5,412 bases of DNA, from NCBI GenBank assembly GCA_965364735.1, contig CBDTYW010000243.1, positions 1 through 5,412 of the forward strand, read 5' to 3'. The stretch comes from CBDTYW01 sp965364735. GTDB taxonomy: Bacteria > Actinomycetota > Nitriliruptoria > Nitriliruptorales > Nitriliruptoraceae. The notes under the pieces were generated by a model, which did not search any database, was not told the origin of the DNA, and saw only the letters and a program-made list of their open reading frames with translations. Position 1 is the stretch's first letter; each line of letters begins with the position of its first letter. Below are positions 1 through 5,216 of this stretch, piece after piece. The position numbers were made by a program, and so were the translations under genes.

Positions 1-885
1 ACGCCGCTCCCGCCGACGACCGTGGCGGTGACCGTCCCGATCGCGCTGCCGCCGCCGATCCCGTCGATCCGTCCCCCGCGACCGCGTCCGACGTCGACGT
101 CACCCTCGGCGACCCCGACCCCGACGCCAACGCCCACCGAGGTCCAGGAGTGCCGGGAGGCGGACCCGCTCTCGAGCCCCGCGCTCGAGTCGTCGCAGGA
201 CGTGGCCGTCGCCCCGCCGCTGGCGACGTTCAGCTACCGCAACGTCGGCGAGTTCGAGATCGGGGGCGCGAACGCCCAGATCGGGATCTTCGGCGGCAAC
301 ACGGAGCGGACCGTCACCGAGGTCATCGACACGAGCAACGGCTTCGACTACGCGATCGAGGCGGAGCTCGGTGGCACGGTGACCCGGACCGCCTACCGCG
401 TCGTGAACGTCGGGCCGGCCGCGGACGTGCTGACCGGGATCGGGCGCGACGAGGACGTCGGCCGCGGTCTCTCGCTGGTCCAGGTCACCTCGACGGACGC
501 TGACGGCGCGGTGAGCCAGTTCACGCCACAGCCGCCGATCACCCTGCTCCCGTTCCCGGCCATCACGTCCACGACGTTCCAGTCCGCCGGGACGGACCCG
601 CTGACCGGCACGACGATGTCGTTCGACGGGATCGTGGTCGGCAAGGAGCGCATCGACGCCTGCGGGGAGTACATCGACGCGATCCGCGTCGAGGTCACCA
701 ACGGCCGCATCGTCGGGCCGGCGACGAACGTGACGTTCGCCGCGATCTACGACCACGCGACGCAGTACGGCGGGATGACCGTGCACGATCTCTTCGAGGT
801 CAACGGCACCGAGGGCGGCATCCCGATCTTCCGCCGCAACGACGCCACGATCAACGCCGTTCCCGAACCGTCCGAGGCATCGTGA
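1..885 (+). CDS. Probable secreted protein, 5' partial, function unknown
   Basis: The reading frame is open from base 1. A GTG at 22 lies inside Pro/Thr-rich coding sequence and has no ribosome binding site in front of it, so the true start is probably left of the window. Numbering from that GTG, residues 8-40 are a Pro/Ser/Thr/Arg-rich linker ending in a TPTPTPTPT run, typical of extracytoplasmic actinobacterial proteins where the linker may be glycosylated. Residues about 68-275 form one domain with alternating hydrophobic and polar stretches that look beta-rich. Only two cysteines are visible (C44 and C214, the second in DACGEY), so a disulfide is possible. No transmembrane helix or catalytic motif is seen, and I do not recognise the family. 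Its TGA overlaps the GTG of the next gene (shared GTGA), so the two are probably translationally coupled and may act together outside the cell. Any signal peptide or lipobox would lie upstream of the window. Coding status is well supported; function is not. Confidence 0.8.
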   Translation, partial: TPLPPTTVAVTVPIALPPPIPSIRPPRPRPTSTSPSATPTPTPTPTEVQECREADPLSSPALESSQDVAVAPPLATFSYRNVGEFEIGGANAQIGIFGGNTERTVTEVIDTSNGFDYAIEAELGGTVTRTAYRVVNVGPAADVLTGIGRDEDVGRGLSLVQVTSTDADGAVSQFTPQPPITLLPFPAITSTTFQSAGTDPLTGTTMSFDGIVVGKERIDACGEYIDAIRVEVTNGRIVGPATNVTFAAIYDHATQYGGMTVHDLFEVNGTEGGIPIFRRNDATINAVPEPSEAS

Positions 886-2651
886 GGCGCTCCCGGCTCG
901 TCGCGCTCGCGGCCGTCCTCGTGACGGTCGCCGCCGGCTGCTCCTCCGGCCCCGCGAGCGTCGAGGGACGCACCACGGTCGTTGACGTCGAGCCGGGCGG
1001 CCGCGCGACGATCGCCCTTGCGGCGACGCCGTCGTTGGACCCCGCGGACGCCGTCCACCCGAGCACGGGGCTCCTCGTCGCCACGATGTGCGACAGCCTG
1101 CTCGGCGTGGACCCCGTGACCGGGGAGCTCGTCGGGGTGCTGGCCTCGTCGTGGACCGTCATCGACGGAGGGCTCGGCGTCACCGTCCAGCTGCGCCGCG
1201 ACGCCACCTTCAGCGACGGCACCCCGGTCACGCCCGAGGACGTCGTGGCGAGCATGACCCGGCTGGCGCTCCCCGAGACCGCCGGCTCGGCCGCGGACCT
1301 CCTCCGTGAGGTGCAGGGCTACCGCCGGATCCGCGGCGAGATCGAGACCGAGTTCGACGATCCGGCTCGCAGCGAGCTCGTCGGGGTCGCACGGCTGACC
1401 GACAGGACCGTCTCGTTCGCGCTCGCGGCTGCCAACGCCGACTGGGCGGCGACGCTCGCGCACCCCGCGTTGGCGATCCTCTCCTCGACGGCGCTCGCAG
1501 CTGACCCCGACGGGCCACGACGAGCCCCGGTCTGCTCCGGTCCGTACCGCGTGTCCGAGCCGCGCGTCGACGACGACGACGTCACGTTGGTCCGGACCGA
1601 TCTGCCCGGTCTGCATCCCGGCCTCACCAACGCGGGGGCCGGCTACCTCGACGAGATCGCCGTCACGTTCGTCGACGACGTCTTCGCTGCCCAGCGATCC
1701 GGCCCGGAGCCTGTCGCGGTGGAGCCGGACGCGCTCGTCACCCCCGACGAGCCTGCGCTCCCGGACGATGTGGCACCCGAGCCGGTCGTTGCACCGGCGG
1801 GTCCCGTGTTCGCGCCCGCCGACCTCCAGCGCGTGGCCGCAGGCTCCTGGCAGGCCGCCGCTGGCGAGCCGGCGCGTCGTCTCGAGCAGTTCGAGGCACC
1901 AGGCCTGGACGTCGTCGGGATCTCGATCTCCTCCGCCGACGCGGCGCAGAACCTCGCGCTCCGTGGCGCGCTCTCGTTGGCGCTCGACCGCGAGGCGATC
2001 GCCCGGGTGATGGACGATGCCCGCGTCCCCGCGACGACGTTCGTGCCCGGCTGGCTCGCGGAGCGCGAGGGCCTTGAGCCGTGCGCGACCTTGCCCCGTC
2101 GAGGTGACGTCGCGGAGGCCCGACGGGTGCTGGCCGACAGCGGTGCGCTGTCGGGCTCGACCCGGCTCGAGCTCGCGTTCAACGACGAGTTCCTGAACAA
2201 GCGGCTCGTCGACGAGGTCGCGCGTCAGTGGCAGGCCATCGGGATCACGATCGCTCCCGATCCCATTGGCTGGGACGAGCTGCGGTCGCGCGTCACCCGC
2301 GCCGAGGGGGTCGGCGGGCCGTTCCGGCAGTCGCTCCAGATCCCGCTCGCGAGCGTGCGCGCCTGGGTGCATCCGTTCGCCTCGACGTCCGAGAACGGAC
2401 GCACGAACTGGTCACGGTTCTCCTCGCCGGAGATGGACGAGACCCTCGAGGACGCGAGCGAGGCGGCTGATGACGGTGACCGGGCGCTGCTCCTGGCCGA
2501 CGCGCACCGGCTGGCGTGCGACGAGCTGCCGGTGATCCCGGTCGGCTTCGCCCGTCACGGCTGGCTCGTGGCTGACGGGCTCGTCTCGGCGACCGAGGCC
2601 TTCGCCGATCCTGCGACCGGCTGGCCGTTGGTGCGTGAGCTGTCGCGCTGA
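882..2651 (+). CDS. ABC transporter substrate-binding lipoprotein, family 5 (SBP_bac_5)
   Basis: This is a complete 589-residue protein, near the usual 500-600 for the family. Residues 1-20 are a lipoprotein signal: MRRSR, a hydrophobic core, then VAAGC with the lipid-modified cysteine at C20. The mature protein should sit on the outer face of the membrane and deliver a solute to an ABC permease. Family-5 landmarks are in order: FSDGTPVTPEDV (110-121), SGPYRV (219-224), the RGALSLALDREAI helix (361-373), AEARRVLADSGA (411-422), a VARQWQAIGITI segment (446-457) and NWSRFSSPEMDETL (509-522), then a DELPVIPVGF stretch near the C-terminus (547-556). Residues 273-316, between the lobes, are unusually rich in Pro, Glu and Asp. 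Family members bind oligopeptides, nickel, opines or oligosaccharides; the ligand cannot be read here. The GTG start is set by the signal peptide and by its overlap with the previous stop; a short GAGG lies at 874-877. No permease or ATPase is in the window. The protein is very acidic and has only one lysine (K440). Confidence 0.93.
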   Translation: MRRSRLVALAAVLVTVAAGCSSGPASVEGRTTVVDVEPGGRATIALAATPSLDPADAVHPSTGLLVATMCDSLLGVDPVTGELVGVLASSWTVIDGGLGVTVQLRRDATFSDGTPVTPEDVVASMTRLALPETAGSAADLLREVQGYRRIRGEIETEFDDPARSELVGVARLTDRTVSFALAAANADWAATLAHPALAILSSTALAADPDGPRRAPVCSGPYRVSEPRVDDDDVTLVRTDLPGLHPGLTNAGAGYLDEIAVTFVDDVFAAQRSGPEPVAVEPDALVTPDEPALPDDVAPEPVVAPAGPVFAPADLQRVAAGSWQAAAGEPARRLEQFEAPGLDVVGISISSADAAQNLALRGALSLALDREAIARVMDDARVPATTFVPGWLAEREGLEPCATLPRRGDVAEARRVLADSGALSGSTRLELAFNDEFLNKRLVDEVARQWQAIGITIAPDPIGWDELRSRVTRAEGVGGPFRQSLQIPLASVRAWVHPFASTSENGRTNWSRFSSPEMDETLEDASEAADDGDRALLLADAHRLACDELPVIPVGFARHGWLVADGLVSATEAFADPATGWPLVRELSR

Positions 2652-2667
2652 CCTGATGGTCAGCGCG
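2644..2667. terminator. Perfect inverted repeat at the convergent gene ends, probable bidirectional terminator
   Basis: The arms 2644-2653 and 2658-2667 are perfectly complementary over 10 bp around a TGAT loop. The stem contains the stop codon of the binding-protein gene (2649-2651, + strand) and that of the ROK gene (2660-2662, - strand) at mirror positions. Only 8 bases separate the two genes. The stem is GC-rich and symmetric, so it would form in both transcripts. No T-tract follows on either side, so a classical intrinsic terminator is not shown. High-GC actinobacteria often carry such tail-less hairpins between convergent genes. The palindrome is seen directly; its terminator role is inferred. 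Confidence 0.65.
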
Positions 2668-3601
2668 TCGCGAGCGTCGCGACGCCGACCAGCGCGGCGT
2701 CGTCGTGGAGCCGCGCCGCCGAGATCGTCGGCCGCAGCCCGTCCCACACGGCCGCGTGCACGCGTTCTTCGACGCCCTCGAGGAGGAACGACGGCTCGCC
2801 GTCGGATCGCTCGGCGCTGATGCCTCCACCAACGATGACCCGGTCCGGCGCGTGCGCCGTGACGAGGGTCGAGAGCGCTGCCACCAGCGCGTCACGGTGC
2901 TCGCTGGCTGCCGCCACGGCCTCGGGGACCCCGCGTGACACCGCGGCGAGGAGCGTCCGGCCGTCCTCGCGGTCGGAGGCCACGACGCCGTGGGCGCGAG
3001 CGCGTTGCAGCAAGGTCGCCGTCCGGACGAGCGCCTCGATGGTGGAGGTCCCGTCGGCGGTGTCCCGCGCGAGCGTCCACAACGGGTCGTCGCCGACCGT
3101 GCCGCACGGCAGGAAGCCGCCGAGGATCCCGGCACCCCATGGCCCGGCGGTGGCAGGGCGGCCGTCCTCGATGACGGCGACGCCCACGCCGGTTCCGATC
3201 GTCATGACCAGCACGCGTTCGCGGGAGGGCGGCGCAGCTTCGCCAAGGCCGTAGGCGACCGCGTCGTTGACGACCACGATCGCGGGACCGCCCGCGACGA
3301 GGCCGGCGAGGCGTGGGCCGAGCGGGAGCCCGACGATGCCGTCGAACTTCCCGGGCAGGCTCATGACGACGTCGCCGTCGACGACCCCGGGGACGGCGAG
3401 CCCGATGGCCTGCACGGACGCATCGAGGACCAGCGCGTCCGCCGCTTCCCGCAGCGCATCGAGCGCGCCGTCGAGATCCCGGCCGGCGGTGTCCACACGA
3501 TGACGTCGCACGAACACGAACGAGCCATCAGCGCCGCGCGTGAGCAGCGCCGCCTTGAGCGCCGTGCCGCCGAGGTCGAACGCGAGGGCGGTGTCGGCCA
3601 T
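2660..3601 (-). CDS. ROK-family sugar kinase-like protein
   Basis: This complete 313-residue protein has the usual ROK kinase length and lacks the N-terminal winged helix of ROK repressors, so a kinase role is favoured. The phosphate-1 motif DLGGT is at 9-13. IGLAVPGVVDG (66-76) matches the conserved PG-x-VD segment. VVNDAVAYGLGE (110-121) carries the presumed catalytic base D113. IGTGVGVAVI (135-144) is the second phosphate loop and VGGGIS (257-262) fits the adenosine-binding motif. Family members phosphorylate glucose, GlcNAc, ManNAc, allose or fructose using ATP in the cytoplasm. The family's Glu/His sugar-binding pair and CxCGxxGC zinc motif are not evident: residues 153-175 read roughly GPWGAGILGGFLPCGTVGDD with one cysteine (C166). 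The substrate is therefore open, and a divergent or non-sugar activity cannot be excluded. The ATG lies one base after the regulator's stop (TGA-G-ATG) with only a weak ribosome binding site, so translation is probably coupled. Confidence 0.88.
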   Translation of the reverse strand: MADTALAFDLGGTALKAALLTRGADGSFVFVRRHRVDTAGRDLDGALDALREAADALVLDASVQAIGLAVPGVVDGDVVMSLPGKFDGIVGLPLGPRLAGLVAGGPAIVVVNDAVAYGLGEAAPPSRERVLVMTIGTGVGVAVIEDGRPATAGPWGAGILGGFLPCGTVGDDPLWTLARDTADGTSTIEALVRTATLLQRARAHGVVASDREDGRTLLAAVSRGVPEAVAAASEHRDALVAALSTLVTAHAPDRVIVGGGISAERSDGEPSFLLEGVEERVHAAVWDGLRPTISAARLHDDAALVGVATLATR

Positions 3602-3602
3602 C

Positions 3603-4400
3603 TCAGGCGTGCCCGCCGTCGGCGCTGAGGCCGAGGGTTGCGTGATGCCCGTCGCGGTCGGTGCGGACCGAGAAGTCGAAGACGACCCGGCTCGCGACGT
3701 AGTGCGCGACGAAGTGCTCGACCGGGACGCCGTCAGCGTCGTCGTTGCGCGCGGTCAGGACCAGCAGCGGGGCACCGGCCTTCACCTCGAGGAGCTCCGC
3801 GGTCACGGCGTCCGCGGCGCGCGCCTCGATGCGGCGTGGCCCGCCGACGGGGTGGACGTCGAAGTCCCGGGCGAGGACGTCGTAGAGGCTCGCGTGCTCG
3901 AGGTCCCGCTGGAGCAGCGTCGCGAACCGCGTGTGGGGGAGCGTCGTCACGGCGACGAGGACCGGTGTTCCCTCGAGGAGGCGGACGCGGTGCAGCCGGA
4001 CGACCGGGTCGCCCGCGGACAGCCCGAGCGCTTCAGCGACGTCGGGGGCGGCCTCGACCTGCGCGAACTCCACGATCTTCGTCGCGACGGTCCGACCCTG
4101 TGAGGCCATCTCCTCGACGAAGCCTCGGACGTCCTGGATCACGATCTCCGCGATCCGGTTGCCGGTGACGAACGTGCCCCGTCCCTTCTCCTTGCGGACG
4201 AGGCCCTCGTCGGCGAGCAGGCGCAGCGCGTCGCGGACCGCGGTCCGCGAGATCCCATGGGTCTCGCACAGGGCGGCCTCCGACGGGAGGAGATCGCCGG
4301 CCACGTGCTCGCGCGCGATGCGGTCGCGCAGGATGTCGGCCAGCTGGATGTAGATCGGCAGGGGGCTGGAGCGCACGATCCGACTGGTCGTCATGTCCAT
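3603..4400 (-). CDS. GntR-family transcriptional regulator, HutC-type with UTRA domain
   Basis: This is a 265-residue DNA-binding regulator. Residues about 13-79 form the GntR winged helix-turn-helix: PIYIQLADILRDRI, the LLPSEAALCETHGISRTAVR recognition region (37-56), then LLADEGLVRKEKGRGTFV (61-78) as the wing. Residues about 98-243 match the UTRA effector-binding domain, with DPVVRLHRVRLLEGTPV (131-147), SLYDVLARDF (171-180) and the late PVEHFVAHYVASRVVFDF stretch (226-243). HutC-type regulators usually repress and are released by a small ligand, often a sugar phosphate in the NagR/DasR branch or histidine intermediates in HutC itself. The kinase gene one base downstream suggests that this protein controls it and itself. 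A GGAGG at 4410-4414 sits 9 bases before the ATG at 4398-4400. A second in-frame ATG at 4392-4394 would start the protein at Met3 and is also possible. An operator-like inverted repeat lies 17 bases upstream of the start. Confidence 0.92.
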   Translation of the reverse strand: MDMTTSRIVRSSPLPIYIQLADILRDRIAREHVAGDLLPSEAALCETHGISRTAVRDALRLLADEGLVRKEKGRGTFVTGNRIAEIVIQDVRGFVEEMASQGRTVATKIVEFAQVEAAPDVAEALGLSAGDPVVRLHRVRLLEGTPVLVAVTTLPHTRFATLLQRDLEHASLYDVLARDFDVHPVGGPRRIEARAADAVTAELLEVKAGAPLLVLTARNDDADGVPVEHFVAHYVASRVVFDFSVRTDRDGHHATLGLSADGGHA

Positions 4401-4409
4401 GCTCCGCCG

Positions 4410-4414
4410 CCTCC
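4410..4414 (-). promoter_or_regulatory. Ribosome binding site of the GntR regulator
   Basis: GGAGG on the minus strand lies 9 bases from the ATG at 4398-4400, which supports that start. A nearer GGAG (4402-4405) lies 7 bases from the alternative ATG at 4392-4394, so the choice between Met1 and Met3 is not settled. Confidence 0.6.
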
Positions 4415-4417
4415 GAC

Positions 4418-4429
4418 CTGTCAGGACAG
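4418..4429. promoter_or_regulatory. Candidate GntR operator, CTGTC-AG-GACAG inverted repeat
   Basis: A perfect inverted repeat, CTGTC-AG-GACAG, stands between the acidic-protein gene and the regulator's start. HutC-type operators typically have GT and AC half-sites around a central TA, as in TGTCTAGACA. The core here, TGTCAGGACA, keeps 8 of those 10 positions and differs only in the central pair. The position just before the regulator's ribosome binding site, overlapping a possible -10 element, fits autorepression. Another GACAG half-site lies 24 bases away at 4449-4453. The symmetry is seen; the binding protein is inferred. Confidence 0.5.
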
Positions 4430-4455
4430 CCTATCGAGACGGGCAATCGACAGAA
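4428..4455 (-). promoter_or_regulatory. Weak promoter candidate for the regulator-kinase operon
   Basis: On the minus strand a TAGGCT (4428-4433, fitting TANNNT) could be the -10 element, with TTCTGT (4450-4455) 16 bases upstream as a poor -35. The -10 touches the inverted repeat at 4418-4429, so a bound repressor would block polymerase. The hexamers match poorly; position is the main support. Confidence 0.25.
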
Positions 4456-4474
4456 CCTCAGGTGGTCCGGAGGT
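4455..4474 (-). terminator. Weak hairpin just after the acidic-protein gene
   Basis: ACCTC (4455-4459) pairs with GAGGT (4470-4474), leaving a 10-base loop, and begins within the stop codon of the gene at 4474-5136. With a stem of only 5 bp and no T-tract it is at best a weak terminator. It could also be chance in this GC-rich sequence. Confidence 0.15.
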
Positions 4475-4488
4475 CAGTCGCCGGAGGT
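4467..4488. repeat. Short direct repeat CCGGAGGT, two copies 14 bases apart
   Basis: CCGGAGGT occurs at 4467-4474 and again at 4481-4488, separated by CAGTCG, across the 3' end of the acidic-protein gene. The second copy is coding and the first touches the stop codon. It is a short GC-rich repeat with no assigned role, and chance is likely. Confidence 0.3.
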
Positions 4489-5136
4489 GAGGAAGTCAGC
4501 GAACTGGTCCATGATCTCCTGGCGATGCGGCGCTGCCGGTTCAGGGGTCGGCGGGGCGTCCATCGCGGCCGGCGGGGCGATGTCAGCGGCGCGAGCCGGG
4601 ACGGGGGCCGCGACCGGGGCAGCGGGCATCGGGTCGTCGCCGCCGATCGTGAACGTCGGGACGTCGGGCTCGGAGTCGCTCGCGGTGAGGAACGAGGAGG
4701 AGCTCACGTCGTGCTCGTACGTCAGCGCGTCGACGGTCACGTCGTTGGCAGATGCCGGGACGGGCGGGGAGGAGAACGCGTCGAAGAGGTCAGCGGCATC
4801 CATGTCGTGGCCCGACGATGCGCCGAACGCCTCGTCGACGGCGACGGCGGTGGCAGCTGCTGCGGCGGCCTCGTCGGCCGTGGTCACGGCAGGCGCCGGA
4901 GCATCCGGCCCCCACTCGATGTCGTCCTGCTCTCCCTTGCGCTCGAGGTCCTCGAGCTGGAAGTCCTGCAGGGGCGGCAGCGCGGGCTCGACAGGCGCGG
5001 CGTCGGCGGAGGCCCGCATGGGCAGGACGGTGTCGGTCGGTGGGTGCTTCGCGGTGAAGAGGACGGTCCCCGTGAGGACGTCAGCCGGGACGGCTTCGGT
5101 CCTGGCCTTCGGGCGCAGGCGATCGAGGATCGACAT
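4474..5136 (-). CDS. Acidic, low-complexity protein of unknown function
   Basis: This is a 220-residue protein starting MSILDRLRPKAR. The frame stays open upstream to 5250, but the ATG at 5134-5136 has a good AAGGAG five bases before it, so that start is chosen. The N-terminus is basic (R6, R8, K10, R12). A moderately ordered part follows, including DVLTGTVLFTAKHPP (19-33) and PLQDFQLEDLERKGEQDD (55-72). The rest is mostly disordered: an Ala-rich run (84-104), DAADLFDAFSSPPVPA (113-128), a Ser/Asp stretch with SSSSF (145-149), and Pro/Ala-rich 169-203. It ends in a likely amphipathic helix, HRQEIMDQFADFLTSGD (204-220). By hand count there are about 39 Asp+Glu against 10 Arg+Lys. There is no signal peptide, membrane segment or cysteine. 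I recognise no family. The helix-like ends around a flexible acidic middle suggest an adaptor or interaction protein, which is only a guess. It lies 80 bases after the acyl-CoA dehydrogenase and 73 bases before the regulator. Confidence 0.8.
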   Translation of the reverse strand: MSILDRLRPKARTEAVPADVLTGTVLFTAKHPPTDTVLPMRASADAAPVEPALPPLQDFQLEDLERKGEQDDIEWGPDAPAPAVTTADEAAAAAATAVAVDEAFGASSGHDMDAADLFDAFSSPPVPASANDVTVDALTYEHDVSSSSFLTASDSEPDVPTFTIGGDDPMPAAPVAAPVPARAADIAPPAAMDAPPTPEPAAPHRQEIMDQFADFLTSGD

Positions 5137-5141
5137 GGAGG

Positions 5142-5147
5142 CTCCTT
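5142..5147 (-). promoter_or_regulatory. Ribosome binding site of the acidic protein
   Basis: AAGGAG on the minus strand, five bases before the ATG at 5134-5136. It decides this start over the longer open frame reaching 5250, whose extra residues are Arg/Ser-rich and overlap the coding end of the gene to the right. Confidence 0.75.
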
Positions 5148-5149
5148 GC

Positions 5150-5168
5150 GAGACACGGCTCCTGTCTC
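5150..5168 (-). promoter_or_regulatory. Leader hairpin upstream of the acidic-protein gene
   Basis: GAGACA and TGTCTC (5150-5155 and 5163-5168) form a perfect 6-bp stem with a 7-base loop, starting two bases from the ribosome binding site at 5142-5147. It could be an operator or an RNA hairpin modulating translation. A second small dyad, GTTC-N4-GAAC (5181-5192), and a doubled GAAGCC (5195-5208) share the 80-base gap. No convincing -10/-35 pair is visible, so transcription may also read through from the gene to the right. Confidence 0.3.
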
Positions 5169-5216
5169 TTCCATCGGCACGTTCGCCGGAACATGAAGCC
5201 TGGAAGCCGGGCGTGC

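Noticed and set aside
100..140. The ACNCCG-like tandem run encoding the TPTPTPTPT linker as a possible phase-variable microsatellite
   Set aside because: The units are short and imperfect at the nucleotide level and sit in an ordinary Pro/Thr linker. Nothing points to slippage control.
747..2372. A 541-codon open frame on the minus strand, opposite the binding-protein gene
   Set aside because: Its product is Arg/Gly/Asp-rich with no motif. The opposite strand carries clear family-5 motifs and a lipoprotein signal. Long antisense frames are expected at this GC content.
2293..3135. A 280-codon minus-strand frame spanning the convergent junction
   Set aside because: The product is Arg/Ser/Pro-rich, out of frame with the ROK gene, crosses two well-supported genes and shows no domain.
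5181..5192. GTTC-N4-GAAC as an SOS (LexA) box
   Set aside because: The actinobacterial LexA site has the half-sites in the opposite order (GAAC-N4-GTTC), so this dyad does not match.
4393..5196. A 267-codon plus-strand frame opposite the acidic-protein gene
   Set aside because: The product is Gly/Arg-rich without recognisable features and has no ribosome binding site. The minus-strand frame has a good one and an acidic composition in keeping with its neighbours. Since the minus-strand protein is itself unrecognised, a little doubt remains.
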